Shown here in pieces: positions 1-9,691 of a stretch of 64,000 nt of DNA. Source of the DNA: Psychrobacter sp. I-STPA6b (lineage in GTDB: Bacteria > Pseudomonadota > Gammaproteobacteria > Pseudomonadales > Moraxellaceae); assembly GCF_020662265.1 (NCBI RefSeq), contig NZ_VEWM01000080.1:273009-337008 (forward strand). Direction: 5' to 3'. Made by a program: the position numbers and the translations under genes. Under the pieces are notes generated by a model, which was not told where the DNA came from, did no database searches, and saw only the letters and a program-made list of their open reading frames with translations. Each line of letters begins with the position of its first letter. Position 1 is the first letter of the stretch.

Positions 1-1263
1 TTCAATGACTGGTATTAAGGTATTCACCACCCATTCTTGTCGCCAACCTTGTAATCCTTCAGGTAACTGCTCTAAGGGTAAATCAAATGCGACCACTTCA
101 TACAGTTGGCTCAGCCACTTTTTGCGCATCAGCACATTTGCTGGTACCCCTGTCTGCTGCTCATATCTATTAATTGCAGCCTGCACAGCCTTGGTAATGG
201 TCTTATCTTTAGAGCGGTAAGGTGGTAGGATTCTAGCTGGTTGCTCAGCTTCATTGAGTGACTTTGCATTTTGAATAACAGTCAATAATTCCTCACCATA
301 AAGACGTAGTACATTGCGGTGCATCACGGTTTTATGGCTTAACTGCTTCATGGTGCTGGGCATTTCTATCACCACATCACGTACTGCTTGTTTTCGTAAA
401 ATAAACGTCCGTGGTTGATTGGTTGCTCGAGCCAACGCCTCACGCCAAGCAGAAACTGCCTGTAATACCGCCAACTGCTGACTGCTATAACGATAGTCTG
501 CCATTGCCAAATACGTTGCATCATCTTCAATATTTGCCATTTCATAAAGCTCTTGGGCGTATAACTGACAATCGGCCTCTACTTTATCAACCAGATTTTG
601 CTGACGCAATTGCACCATCAAAATATCATATAAGGCAAGTAAGTAACGGACATCATCAATGGCGTATTGCTCTTGCTCATGAGTCAAAGGACGTGCCAGC
701 CAATCTGACTGGCTTTGCTCTTTATCAATAGCAACTGCAAGCTCTTGAGCCAATGCTTGCTGATACCCCATCTGTAGCTGACCGGTAAGATAAGACAATG
801 CTATCTGAGTATCAAACACATTCTTTAATGCTGGGCAATCTGACAATAGATAAAAAATACCCAAATCTTCACCGCACGCATGCCATATCATCAATGGCAT
901 CTCTTCTAATACAACCCAAAATTCTCGCAAATCCAGTTTGGGTGCATCAATCAAATAAATCTCTTTGCCAGTATTTACCTGAACCAATGCCAGCTTTGGA
1001 TAATACGTATCACGTTTGATAAATTCGGTATCCAAAGCGATACGCTCACACGTTTCAAGTACATCTAGACAGTTTTCCAAGTCATCAAAACTTCGCACCC
1101 AATGAACTGGCAACTGCTCTGATGCCTGTAGAGTTTCGCGTATATGTGCAGATTCTGCCAAGTATTTAGGGTTATCAATTGTGGCTATTTTTTTATCTTT
1201 CATGGGTTTGTTTGATTTATCAGAAGGTGGTGGCTGACTTGCAGGGATTGATGTAGAAGACAC
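1..1263 (-). CDS. rnd: Ribonuclease D (3' part cut by window edge)
   Basis: RNase D is a 3'-5' exoribonuclease of the DEDDy class that trims tRNA and other structured RNA precursors. The reading frame is open to base 1, so the extreme C-terminus is missing. I see ExoI motif LDTEF (residues 77-81), the ExoII region WHACGEDLGIF, and ExoIII YAIDDVRYL with the Tyr of the DEDDy group. These are followed by the HRDC-type helical part that ends the visible sequence. The start is taken as GTG at 1263, because AAGGA lies about 7 bases upstream and the next ATG in frame (1203) has no good ribosome site and would remove a poorly conserved tail only. The ATG at 1270 is in another frame that stops quickly. 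The identification is firm; the exact start is less sure. Confidence 0.93.
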   Translation of the reverse strand, partial: MSSTSIPASQPPPSDKSNKPMKDKKIATIDNPKYLAESAHIRETLQASEQLPVHWVRSFDDLENCLDVLETCERIALDTEFIKRDTYYPKLALVQVNTGKEIYLIDAPKLDLREFWVVLEEMPLMIWHACGEDLGIFYLLSDCPALKNVFDTQIALSYLTGQLQMGYQQALAQELAVAIDKEQSQSDWLARPLTHEQEQYAIDDVRYLLALYDILMVQLRQQNLVDKVEADCQLYAQELYEMANIEDDATYLAMADYRYSSQQLAVLQAVSAWREALARATNQPRTFILRKQAVRDVVIEMPSTMKQLSHKTVMHRNVLRLYGEELLTVIQNAKSLNEAEQPARILPPYRSKDKTITKAVQAAINRYEQQTGVPANVLMRKKWLSQLYEVVAFDLPLEQLPEGLQGWRQEWVVNTLIPVIE

Positions 1264-1401
1264 GGTGCATTCCTTAGTATAGTAGAGTCACATTCCATGT
1301 ACTCACTGTGTATTAGATATAGACTCGACTATAAGAACTATATCAACAGATGTCAATAGTTATGCAGTTATAGCTATCAATACACTCAATCAATAAAACA
1401 T

Positions 1402-2001
1402 CTATAGAAAAGAGCGGTTTTGTAGTGCCTGTGTCAAAGTCATACTATCTAAATACTCCAGCTCTCCCCCCATAGGAATACCTTGAGCGATACGAGTAAT
1501 CTTACTGACATGGCTTTTTGAGGCTTCTAAAATAAAATGTGCTGTTGTCTGACCCTCAACAGTCGTTCCTGTTGCCAAAATCAGCTCTTCAATAGGCTCT
1601 TGTTTCAATCGCCAGATAAGCTGGTCAATATTCAAATCATCAGCATTTACCCCATCTAAAGGTGATAAATGCCCACCCAGTACAAAGTAGCGTCCTCGAA
1701 AACCTGCTGTTTGCTCAATCGCCATCACATCAGCAGCCGTCTCAACCACACATAAGATACTATCATCACGGCGTGGGTCTTGGCAGATGGGACAAACTTC
1801 CTCATCACTAAATGAGTGACAACGCCGACACTCAATAATATCGTGCATCGCTGTCTCTAACGCATGTGCTAAGGCGATGCCTTGAGGACGTTTTTGCGTC
1901 AATAAGTGCAATGCCATACGTTGCGCAGTTTTCTGCCCAACACCGGGCAAGACACGTAACTGCTTTACAAGATTGTCAAACTTTTGCGTCAGCAAGAGCA
2001 T
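1402..2001 (-). CDS. recR: Recombination mediator RecR
   Basis: RecR acts with RecF/RecO to load RecA on gapped DNA. Visible parts in order are the N-terminal helix-hairpin-helix [17 protein letters not shown], a four-Cys zinc finger (CRRC...CPIC), a TOPRIM domain beginning [13 protein letters not shown], and a C-terminal segment with [12 protein letters not shown], which corresponds to the Walker-B-like end of the family. The length of about 200 residues is normal. The frame extends to an ATG at 2022 that has no ribosome site. AGAGGA directly abuts the ATG at 2001 and lies 6 bases before a TTG at 1995, and the TTG start would give the length usual for relatives. It lies just downstream of ybaB on the same strand, as in many bacteria, although dnaX is not adjacent here. 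Confidence 0.96.
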   Translation of the reverse strand: MLLLTQKFDNLVKQLRVLPGVGQKTAQRMALHLLTQKRPQGIALAHALETAMHDIIECRRCHSFSDEEVCPICQDPRRDDSILCVVETAADVMAIEQTAGFRGRYFVLGGHLSPLDGVNADDLNIDQLIWRLKQEPIEELILATGTTVEGQTTAHFILEASKSHVSKITRIAQGIPMGGELEYLDSMTLTQALQNRSFL

Positions 2002-2098
2002 TCCTCTATTTTGTGATACCAAATTAATAAAGAATTCAGCATAAAAAAGGGCAGTATTGCTATATCACAACCCTACCCCATAATAAACTAGTCAAAGA

Positions 2099-2431
2099 CT
2101 AACCAAATAGTCCCTGCATACCTGGTGGTAGACCCATACCACTGGTCGCTTGTGCCAATGTTGCATCTGACAGCTCGTCTGCCTGTCGCACTGCATCATT
2201 GATAGCAGCAGCAATCAAGTCTTCAATCATATCAGGCTCATCTTCTAGCAAACTTGGGTCAATGCTAATACGCTTTACTACATGACGACCTGTCATGGTC
2301 ACTTTAACCAAGCCGTTGCCCGCTTCAGCTTGTACTTCTTTGCTAGCAAGCTCTTTTTTAGCTTTTTCTACATTGGCTTCGACTTGCTTTTGCATGGTTT
2401 GTGCTTGTTGCATCAAGGCTTGAATATTCAT
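2099..2431 (-). CDS. ybaB: YbaB/EbfC nucleoid-associated protein
   Basis: This 110-residue protein belongs to the YbaB/EbfC family, dimeric DNA-binding proteins that coat the nucleoid. It opens with a long amphipathic helix ([18 protein letters not shown]). The conserved core [21 protein letters not shown] follows, then an acidic stretch and the [12 protein letters not shown] helix. It ends with the family's Met/Gly-rich tail ([14 protein letters not shown]). The gene sits 98 bases upstream of recR on the same strand, so the two probably share a transcript. In most proteobacteria dnaX precedes this pair; here the upstream neighbour is a WG-repeat gene, so the promoter is probably in the 165-base gap above it. 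Confidence 0.95.
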   Translation of the reverse strand: MNIQALMQQAQTMQKQVEANVEKAKKELASKEVQAEAGNGLVKVTMTGRHVVKRISIDPSLLEDEPDMIEDLIAAAINDAVRQADELSDATLAQATSGMGLPPGMQGLFG

Positions 2432-2597
2432 AGTATCCTCTGGTTTTATAATAAAAGATAATCTTAAGATTGATGGCTATTATAACGAAAAACTGCCGTA
2501 AAAAGCCAATTGTAAACATTGCTTGTATGTGCGACTTGTGTTTAAAGCATACTGGATGTGTTGGATAAACTGGATTACAAAAATTATCTATTGATCT

Positions 2598-3992
2598 TTA
2601 ATTCTGACTTTCTGCTTGGCAAAGCTCTTCTATCGTGATATCAGGAATGACAATATCCCCTTTGGCATTGACCACCACTTTTTTGTTACAGATATTTTTA
2701 GTAAAAATGATTTTTTCACCTTGTTTATTCACTATGGCATCTAACTGATAGTCATCATTAAACTGCTTAATTATCTGGTGATACTCATCAAAATGTAATG
2801 AGCCATCAGTGAAAGGAATGATTATCTTTCCTGACATATCTATAATCGCAGTTTTACCATCATTTTCTACTTTTAGCAGTTTATCATCATAAAAAGTAAA
2901 TATCTCATCAAACTCAAATGGTATGATGATTTGCCCTTGCTTATTGATAATGCCTGTTTTTGCATTTTTTTCAACTTTTAACAAATCATCATTTAAAAAA
3001 GGCATTGCAATATCATACTCTAAAGGTAAAACTATCTTTCCTGTGCTATCAATCAAACCATCTTTATTATTTAATGTGACAATAGCCAAGCCATTTTTAT
3101 CAAAATCATCTGCACTATCAAAATTAAGAGGGATAACAATTTCTCCTCTTTGATTAATAAAACCAAACTTATTATTTTTCTTAACATAAGCCAACGCTTG
3201 TGCTGAAAAATCACTTGCATAATCAAACTCAAAATCAATAATGACCTTTCCTGCTGCGTTGATATAGCCATACTTGTCAGACTGTTGTACTTTGGCTAAA
3301 CTATTATCTATAAAGTTGCTGGCTATGACATTGCTGACAGTAAAGTTACCCGCATCTTCATATTTTGGATAGACTTTTATTTTTCCATTTTTATCTATAA
3401 AACCATATTTATCATCTTTTCTAATCACTGCCAATCCATTACTGGCAAAATCACCAATATAATCAAACTGTGGCTGAATAACCCACTCACCACGTTGATT
3501 AATCATTCCTTTTTTATCATCTTGAATCACTTTTGCCAGATTGTCATCATCAAAAGGCAACGTAATATCAAATATTGGTGGGATAACAAATCTGCCTGTT
3601 TTATTAATATATCCTGATTTACCAAGTATGCTTACATTTGCTAAGCCATTGCTGGCAAACTCTCCAGCCACCTCAAATTGATCAGGAATCGCAAATTTTC
3701 CAGTTTTATCAATATACCCCCATTTACCATTTTTTTTGGCTAATGCCAGCCCATTTTTAAAACTATAGGCGCTATCAATATCCCTTAGCTTTATCACTCG
3801 ATTACCAAAAATATCAAAATAAGCACAGCCCTCAGTGTCTAGACAAAAGGGAATTAAGTCAGCATCTGCTATTTTTTTTATAGAACTATCTGCCGAAGCC
3901 AATGATGATGGGCTAATGAACAGTATTGATGAGATGGATAGAATAATGCGTGTAAGATAGGCTTTGAGTTTTTGGTATATTTTTTCAGTCAT
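2598..3992 (-). CDS. Exported WG-repeat protein
   Basis: This is a protein of about 464 residues built almost entirely of WG-type repeats (KWGYIDKTGKF, KSGYINKTGRF, KKGMINQRGEW, KYGFIDKNGKI and so on), roughly ten to eleven copies of about 35-45 residues. Such repeats fold as small beta units and are found in exported or surface proteins of unknown function. The N-terminus carries a basic stretch and a hydrophobic segment (IILSISSILFISPSSLASA) that looks like a Sec signal peptide with an ASA cleavage site. The ATG at 3992 is preferred because AAGGGA lies just upstream; an upstream TTG at 4010 precedes this ribosome site. The next gene upstream, only about 30 bases away, encodes a small hypothetical, so the two may be cotranscribed. 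No enzymatic motif is visible. Confidence 0.85.
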   Translation of the reverse strand: MTEKIYQKLKAYLTRIILSISSILFISPSSLASADSSIKKIADADLIPFCLDTEGCAYFDIFGNRVIKLRDIDSAYSFKNGLALAKKNGKWGYIDKTGKFAIPDQFEVAGEFASNGLANVSILGKSGYINKTGRFVIPPIFDITLPFDDDNLAKVIQDDKKGMINQRGEWVIQPQFDYIGDFASNGLAVIRKDDKYGFIDKNGKIKVYPKYEDAGNFTVSNVIASNFIDNSLAKVQQSDKYGYINAAGKVIIDFEFDYASDFSAQALAYVKKNNKFGFINQRGEIVIPLNFDSADDFDKNGLAIVTLNNKDGLIDSTGKIVLPLEYDIAMPFLNDDLLKVEKNAKTGIINKQGQIIIPFEFDEIFTFYDDKLLKVENDGKTAIIDMSGKIIIPFTDGSLHFDEYHQIIKQFNDDYQLDAIVNKQGEKIIFTKNICNKKVVVNAKGDIVIPDITIEELCQAESQN

Positions 3993-4022
3993 TGTTTCCC
4001 TTATTATCAATCTATGCTATTT

Positions 4023-4328
4023 CTAATTTTTATTAAATACCTGTTTTAATTTATTTGAGACAAATTTAATAACTTCATTTTCATTATCAAAGACCTGCTC
4101 TTCTAGACAAGGGATAGTTAGAATATCTAACACGAAAAGTTGCTCATCTGCAACAAAATCATCCGCAACATGAAATGTGGGTTTTATGGTATAACTATCT
4201 AGTCTCCATAATAAAGCACTATATTGCCCTTGATGTGACTTTAAAATATCTAACTTAAATACAATACTTTCATGCTCTAAGTCTATTTCATCAAATACAA
4301 TTGATGAGATTATTTTTCTATAATTCAT
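4023..4328 (-). CDS. Hypothetical protein, 101 aa
   Basis: I do not recognise this 101-residue protein. It is acidic (many Asp/Glu), has no signal peptide or membrane segment, and begins MNYRKIISSIVFDEIDLEHE. TGGAGAG lies at a good distance before the ATG, which supports translation. The stop is about 30 bases before the WG-repeat gene on the same strand, suggesting a two-gene unit. The composition resembles small cytoplasmic immunity or accessory proteins, but nothing in the sequence proves that. Confidence 0.6.
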   Translation of the reverse strand: MNYRKIISSIVFDEIDLEHESIVFKLDILKSHQGQYSALLWRLDSYTIKPTFHVADDFVADEQLFVLDILTIPCLEEQVFDNENEVIKFVSNKLKQVFNKN

Positions 4329-4346
4329 AGACTCTCCAGATAAATT

Positions 4347-4384
4347 AAAAACATGCCCCTAATGATATAAAGGGCATGTTTTTA
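4347..4384 (-). terminator. Intrinsic terminator after metZ
   Basis: AAAAACATGCCC pairs with GGGCATGTTTTT around a loop of about ten bases, and on the minus strand the stem is followed by a T-rich run. It lies directly downstream of metZ and ahead of the 101-residue hypothetical, separating the two transcripts. Confidence 0.8.
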
Positions 4385-4421
4385 ATAAAAAAGCTATCAG
4401 TCATGATATGAAAAATCTAAC

Positions 4422-5714
4422 TTACAACGAATCCAACCCTCGCTGCAAATCAGCAATGATGTCATCAACATCTTCTAAACCAACTGACAGACGGATTAAG
4501 CCATCAGTCACGCCAGCCGCTAGCCTATCCTCATCACTTAAACGGAAGTGCGTAGTGGTAGCAGGGTGAGTAATGGTGGTTTTGGCATCACCAAGATTAT
4601 TGGTAATAGATACCATTTGAGTGCTATCAATAACATGCCACGCTGCCTGTTTTGCAGACTTATCGCCTTTTGCAACCACTTCAAAGCTCATAATCGCCCC
4701 AAAACTATCTGCTTTATGATGCTGACGTTTGACCAATTCATGGGCAGGATGGCTGTCAAGTCCAGAAAAATGCACCGTAGATACATTGGGGTGATTGTTT
4801 AAAAACTCAGCGACTTTATTGGCATTTTGGCAATGTGCTTGCATACGCAAATTAAGCGTCTCTAAGCCTTTGCTAAATACCCATGCGTTAAATGGGCTCA
4901 TGCTAATACCACCTGAGCGTACCACTACAAAGGCTTGCTGCATCAGCTCATCATTACCAACTAATGCGCCACCTAATACACGCCCCTGCCCATCTATATA
5001 TTTGGTCGCTGAATGAATAACCACATCTGCACCAAAGTCTAGTGGCTTTTGTAGAGCAGGCGTGGCAAAGCAGTTATCAACGATAAATAACGCATCGTGC
5101 TTATGCGCAAGCTCACTTAAAAACTGCAAATCAGCAATTTGCCCTAAAGGATTGCTTGGGCTTTCGCAATATAATACTTTGGTATTGTCTTGTATTGCCT
5201 CTGCCCATGCATCATTGTCAAAGCAATCGACATAGGTAACTTCCACACCATATTTCACAAAGTAATTGTTAAACAAACCAATAGATGAGCCAAACAACTG
5301 CTTGGCAGCTAGCAAGTGATCGCCTGCTTTTAGATACGCCAAACACATGGTCAAAATTGCCCCCATACCAGAGGCAGTGGCAACGGCGCGCTCACCCCCT
5401 TCTAAGGCTGCCAAACGACGCTCAAAGGTACGTACGCTTGGGTTGGTATGTCGTGAGTAAACATTACCTGTCTTACTACCATTAAAGTGGTCGGCAGCAT
5501 CAGCAGCAGATTTATAAACATAAGAGCTGGTGGTAAAGATGGCTTCGTTATGCTCCCCTTCATCACTACGATGATGCCCTGCTCGTACCGCAATAGTTTG
5601 CGGAGCAAAGCCTGCATTTAGGTCAAGGGCGTCATCTTGCCAGTTACTATCAAGATTAGTATCCGTATTATTCTGAGTAGCAGATACTGTGTGTTGCTTA
5701 TTAGCTTGGGTCAT
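4422..5714 (-). CDS. metZ: O-succinylhomoserine sulfhydrylase (PLP)
   Basis: This is a PLP enzyme of the Cys/Met metabolism family that makes homocysteine directly from O-succinylhomoserine and sulfide, in methionine synthesis. Family marks are the substrate loop YSRHTNPSV (residues 86-94), ATASGMGAI, ESPSNPLGQIADL, and the PLP lysine in HSATKYIDGQGRVLGG (Lys238). The HSATKYIDGQGR form is typical of MetZ rather than of cystathionine gamma-synthase or beta-lyase. The protein is 430 residues; about the first 30 are a polar extension rich in Asn, Thr and Gln that is not part of the fold. It is a single-gene unit with its own terminator. No S-adenosylmethionine riboswitch was recognised upstream. 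Confidence 0.9.
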   Translation of the reverse strand: MTQANKQHTVSATQNNTDTNLDSNWQDDALDLNAGFAPQTIAVRAGHHRSDEGEHNEAIFTTSSYVYKSAADAADHFNGSKTGNVYSRHTNPSVRTFERRLAALEGGERAVATASGMGAILTMCLAYLKAGDHLLAAKQLFGSSIGLFNNYFVKYGVEVTYVDCFDNDAWAEAIQDNTKVLYCESPSNPLGQIADLQFLSELAHKHDALFIVDNCFATPALQKPLDFGADVVIHSATKYIDGQGRVLGGALVGNDELMQQAFVVVRSGGISMSPFNAWVFSKGLETLNLRMQAHCQNANKVAEFLNNHPNVSTVHFSGLDSHPAHELVKRQHHKADSFGAIMSFEVVAKGDKSAKQAAWHVIDSTQMVSITNNLGDAKTTITHPATTTHFRLSDEDRLAAGVTDGLIRLSVGLEDVDDIIADLQRGLDSL

Positions 5715-6036
5715 ACAATCCTCTATGCTTTATAAATTAGTAAATATTTTATCCCTCATATTCTAGGGATAAGTAAATTAAAAATACTGAGTATCACTAT
5801 TATACGCTTACTTATATTGCTATCCAGTCTTTAACAATTGACTACTTAATTTATGATATGGATAATCTAATCAGTTTTATGCAACAAAAGTTTATATAAA
5901 TTTGTGTTGTCGTGTTATTTTAGGCAATAATCTATATATTTGCGTGTAGAATATCGCACAATTTTAAGAGCCTGTCTCTTTTTATTATTTCGTATGTTGT
6001 TGTTGCTGGTCATAATGGTCAAAAGCAGGTCGATAA
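5715..6036. other. Intergenic region, divergent promoters
   Basis: This AT-rich gap of 322 bases lies between the divergent metZ and phospholipase D-type genes. It must hold both promoters. I see no small gene, no clear operator and no riboswitch. A weak ribosome site (AGGTCG) precedes the ATG at 6037. Confidence 0.5.
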
Positions 6037-7752
6037 ATGTTAAAACGATTGGATGTTGAAAACCTAAAGGTTTTCACTACCGCACTATTATCTCAACCAT
6101 TACAGCAACTAAAAGCGATGCTGTGGCTCAGTATTGTATCATGTTTCCTCATCCCACTTTGTGCCTGCCAATCTCTACCTGATACACCTCATACAGAGCA
6201 AAGTATCACACTAGACCACAAGCTTCTACAAGTCTATCAAGACCCCAATACTCAAGATAACTTATTAAGCACTGCTATTACAGAGCAAAGTCGCCATCAC
6301 CCCACACTATCTGGCTATCACCCCATTTTAACGGGTGCAGATGCCTTTGCTGCTCGCAGCATCCTGACAGATATGGCAACACATAGTATCGATGTTCAGT
6401 ATTACATTTGGCATGATGATCAATCTGGTCAGCTATTACTGAAAGACTTATGGGAAGCTGCTGACCGCGGTGTGATTGTACGCTTTTTACTAGATGATTT
6501 TAATAGCAGCTTAAAGCTCGACCAACAGCTGCTACGATTCTCCAGCCACCCTAACATTGCGGTACGATTGGTGAATCCTTTGGTCTATCGTCGTTTACAG
6601 ATGATTAACTATCTGACTGATTTACGCCGTATTAACCACAGAATGCACAATAAGAGTATGACCTTTGACCGACAGTTAAGCATCATTGGTGGTCGTAATA
6701 TTGGCAATGAATACTTGAGTAATGATAAAGAAAGTCAGTTTGCAGACCTTGATATGTTATTAATTGGACAAGTTGTCAAAGACATTAATCACAGTTTTGA
6801 TGAATATTGGTCGTCACCATTATCTTTTGATATAAATACACTGGTTCAGCCCAAAAACAACCAGACAACATTAAAAGTTTTAGAATATCCATCTCAACCC
6901 ATAAGTAATGCACAACGTACCGCTCAGTTTTTGGCAGGACTTGATAAAGTAGATATCAATGAAAGTAAGGACTCCCGTAGTTTATCTATTTATAAAAAAG
7001 CCATTGAAGATTCAAAGATAGATGCAGATTTAATTAATAAGAATATCCCTTTTCGCTGGGCAACCATGCAATTTGTCAGTGATAATGTGCATAAACTAAC
7101 TAACTCAGCATCACCAGATACTTATCTGGTCAACCAGCTTCGTTATTTATTAGGCAAACCAAACGAGAAGCTGACCTTGATTTCATCCTATTTTGTGCCA
7201 ACCAAAGAAGGTGTCGAGGCATTGATTAGACTGTCAAAAGTGGGAGTCAAAGTCAAAATTTTGACTAACTCATTTGACGCTACAGATGTCACTGCTGTAC
7301 ATTCAGGTTATGCTGAATGGCGACGAGATTTATTAGCTGCTGGTGTTGAGCTGTATGAACTTAAGGCGACAGTCGCTGAAGAAGACAGAGATAATAAGCT
7401 CTGGCGTGCGCGCTCACAATCTTCTACCAGCCTACATGCCAAAACCTTTGCCGTAGACAGCCACCATGTCTTCGTTGGCTCCTATAATGTCGATCCTCGT
7501 TCAGCAAATATTAATACTGAGCTGGGGGTCATTATTAATGACGATGAGCTAGCAGCTCAGTTACATGCGGCAGTCGATGAACATTTAATGACACAGGCTT
7601 ATAAAGTTATACTGGGAGAACATGGAAATTTACAATGGCAAACCATTGAAAATGGACAAATGGTCACCTACACTAGCGAGCCTAATGTTGATCTCTCTGA
7701 CAAAATCTGGATTAAAGTCATGTCATGGCTACCCATCGACTGGTTATTATAG
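6037..7752 (+). CDS. Phospholipase D family protein, ClsC-like lipoprotein
   Basis: This 571-residue protein has two HKD (HxK...D) catalytic motifs: HNKSMTFD with His204, Lys206 and Asp211, followed by GGRNIGNEY, and HAKTFAVD with His467, followed by FVGSYNVDPRS. The second motif context and the overall length match the YmdC/ClsC group of cardiolipin synthase-like enzymes, which transfer phosphatidyl groups between phospholipids. The N-terminus has a hydrophobic segment ending LCAC (Cys44), which could be a lipobox, or alternatively an uncleaved membrane anchor. It is followed by an MFS transporter 107 bases downstream on the same strand. Whether the substrate is phosphatidylethanolamine plus phosphatidylglycerol, as in ClsC, cannot be told from sequence. 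Confidence 0.85.
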   Translation: MLKRLDVENLKVFTTALLSQPLQQLKAMLWLSIVSCFLIPLCACQSLPDTPHTEQSITLDHKLLQVYQDPNTQDNLLSTAITEQSRHHPTLSGYHPILTGADAFAARSILTDMATHSIDVQYYIWHDDQSGQLLLKDLWEAADRGVIVRFLLDDFNSSLKLDQQLLRFSSHPNIAVRLVNPLVYRRLQMINYLTDLRRINHRMHNKSMTFDRQLSIIGGRNIGNEYLSNDKESQFADLDMLLIGQVVKDINHSFDEYWSSPLSFDINTLVQPKNNQTTLKVLEYPSQPISNAQRTAQFLAGLDKVDINESKDSRSLSIYKKAIEDSKIDADLINKNIPFRWATMQFVSDNVHKLTNSASPDTYLVNQLRYLLGKPNEKLTLISSYFVPTKEGVEALIRLSKVGVKVKILTNSFDATDVTAVHSGYAEWRRDLLAAGVELYELKATVAEEDRDNKLWRARSQSSTSLHAKTFAVDSHHVFVGSYNVDPRSANINTELGVIINDDELAAQLHAAVDEHLMTQAYKVILGEHGNLQWQTIENGQMVTYTSEPNVDLSDKIWIKVMSWLPIDWLL

Positions 7753-7859
7753 TATCTTAACCACTTATCCTTAAAAAACAGCAAGTGAGTTTTCATTATT
7801 GATAGTTGCTTTTTCACAATAATAGATAACAAAAACTGTATAACTGGTGAACTTAAAAA

Positions 7860-9230
7860 ATGTCGACACGACCCAAAGGCAAATTCATACCAAGCACATT
7901 TATCCCTAGTTTTCTTAGCCAGTTTACTCAATATATACTGGGTAAAAGCCATCATCCAGTGATGTTGTTCGCTTCGTTAAGTAGTGCCATTGCAATTTTT
8001 GATTTTTTAATTTATATATCAATGGCAGACATACTCGCCACTAACTTTTTCCCAGAAACTTCTACTATACTAACACCCGAGCTACAACTTTTAGTGTTAT
8101 TTGCAGTAGGATATTTCGCACGACCGATTGGTGGCATTATTTTAGGGCAGTATGCAGATACTAAAGGGCGTAAACCAGCATTATTTATCAGTATTTTTTT
8201 AACATCCATTAGTACGTTACTTATGGCATGCCTACCGACCTATGCTCAGATTGGTATACTCTCACCCATTTTGCTATTTATTAGCCGAATCATACAGGGG
8301 ATTGGGTTTAGCGTCCATGCACCTCTGGTTTGGGTTTTTGTTGCAGAACATTCCCCCATTCGTCGCCTACCACTCAACTGTAGCTATGTCACTGCCAGTT
8401 TCCTAGTGGGTATCTTATTTTCTATCTTATTTTTTACTGCATTTATTGGCTCAATGAGCCAGCTACACCTGATAGAATATGGCTGGCGGATTGCCTTTGT
8501 CTTTGCAGCATTACTCAACTTTATAACCTTATTACTTTGGTATGCGATGGATGAAACACCCATTTTTAAAAAAATTCAGCCTTTGCTACATACAACAACT
8601 CCACGACCCTGTTTACCCATCAAGCGAATTTTCACACATCGACTCAATAGTGTCTTTCTATGTGTCATGTTGACACTGGTGATTTCCAGTCTATTTGTGG
8701 TCATTGTTTTAACACTGCCAGACATCATCACTTTACGCTTTAGTTTAGATACAGATTTATTACGCATCTCCCACTGGATTGGTATTTTCTTTATGGTACT
8801 AGGTTGCTTATTTTATGGCTTATTAGCCAATCAAGGCAGTCAAGGACGAGTTTTGATGATTGGCTGTGCCATTTTAATATTACAGATTTTCGCCTTTTTT
8901 TATCAGCTAGAATATGGTGGTGATTTTATTCTAATCATGTATGCACTATTAGGTTTTTGCACTGGTGTTATTGGTATGATTCCTGCCATCATGTTACGGT
9001 TATTTCCAGCAGACTTACGGCTAACAGGACTGTCTTTTGCCTATAACACCGTCTATGCCGTTGTTGGTGGGATATTACCTTTTGCGCTGGTCTATGCCAT
9101 AAACTATGTCAGTTTTTCACCTGCATTGTATGTCACCTTTATCTGCTTGGTAGGCGTGATTATTGGATTTTATATTGCCAGATTACCAGATTTTAGAAAA
9201 ATAGATGCCACATCCATTGGCAATGACTAA
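7860..9230 (+). CDS. MFS transporter, metabolite:H+ symporter (ProP-like) type
   Basis: This 456-residue membrane protein has about twelve hydrophobic segments. The loop 2-3 signature GQYADTKGRKPAL is the MFS motif A, and RIIQGIGFSVHAPLVWVFVAEH resembles the metabolite:H+ symporter (ProP/ShiA/KgtP) branch. The central loop between helices 6 and 7 is short, with ETPIFKKIQ, as in that branch. The substrate is unknown; ProP relatives carry proline, betaine, alpha-ketoglutarate or aromatic acids. The ATG has GGTGA about nine bases upstream. No terminator is apparent downstream; a repeat-like sequence starts right after the stop. Confidence 0.8.
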   Translation: MSTRPKGKFIPSTFIPSFLSQFTQYILGKSHHPVMLFASLSSAIAIFDFLIYISMADILATNFFPETSTILTPELQLLVLFAVGYFARPIGGIILGQYADTKGRKPALFISIFLTSISTLLMACLPTYAQIGILSPILLFISRIIQGIGFSVHAPLVWVFVAEHSPIRRLPLNCSYVTASFLVGILFSILFFTAFIGSMSQLHLIEYGWRIAFVFAALLNFITLLLWYAMDETPIFKKIQPLLHTTTPRPCLPIKRIFTHRLNSVFLCVMLTLVISSLFVVIVLTLPDIITLRFSLDTDLLRISHWIGIFFMVLGCLFYGLLANQGSQGRVLMIGCAILILQIFAFFYQLEYGGDFILIMYALLGFCTGVIGMIPAIMLRLFPADLRLTGLSFAYNTVYAVVGGILPFALVYAINYVSFSPALYVTFICLVGVIIGFYIARLPDFRKIDATSIGND

Positions 9231-9231
9231 A

Positions 9232-9262
9232 GTCTGTTAAACATTCATCGTTGTCAGCAAAA
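9232..9262 (+). repeat. Possible weak copy of dispersed intergenic repeat
   Basis: The sequence GTCTGTTAAACATTCATCG just after the MFS gene resembles the head of the repeat described at 58789-58850. Similarity fades after about 20 bases, so this may be chance or a degraded copy. Confidence 0.3.
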
Positions 9263-9321
9263 TATACACAATGTAAATCTAACTTTATCTGTATAACGAT
9301 ACAACCATCATTGGAGAATTT

Positions 9322-9666
9322 ATGCAAATAGAAGCCTGTCCTTGTTGTGGTTATAAAACGATTGATGAAAGAGGAAATTATGATATTTGCAAAGTATGTT
9401 GGTGGGAAGATGATGGGTTAGATAATAAACACTCAACCATGGCAAGTGGACCAAACAACTCAATTAACCTAGCTCAAGCAAGATATAATTATTTGACTTG
9501 TGGCTTATATAACCCAAGGCGAACCGATTTGATAAAACTTAAAAAAGACGAAAGCCAATATGTTCGTGGTCGCTTATTTGAGATTGTTGATGATAAATGG
9601 TTAATAGAAACAGGGACAAATTGGCAAGTAAACATAGCCGACTTAACCAAAGCAAACGACCAATAA
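9322..9666 (+). CDS. CPCC family cysteine-rich protein
   Basis: This 114-residue protein begins MQIEACPCCGYKTIDERG and continues with ICKVCWWEDDG. This CPCC...CxxCxW arrangement is the cysteine-rich CPCC family, likely a small zinc-binding domain of unknown function. GGAGAA lies before the ATG. Relatives are scattered beside toxin-antitoxin, immunity or mobile genes, and here the next two genes are a toxin-antitoxin pair only 25 bases downstream. A role as a toxin-immunity-like accessory is therefore possible but not shown. Confidence 0.75.
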   Translation: MQIEACPCCGYKTIDERGNYDICKVCWWEDDGLDNKHSTMASGPNNSINLAQARYNYLTCGLYNPRRTDLIKLKKDESQYVRGRLFEIVDDKWLIETGTNWQVNIADLTKANDQ

Positions 9667-9691
9667 ACCAAATAAACTCAAAGGATATATC

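Noticed and set aside
1268..1270. ATG just upstream as start of RNase D
   Set aside because: It is in a different frame and meets a stop after 16 codons; the conserved frame begins at GTG 1263.
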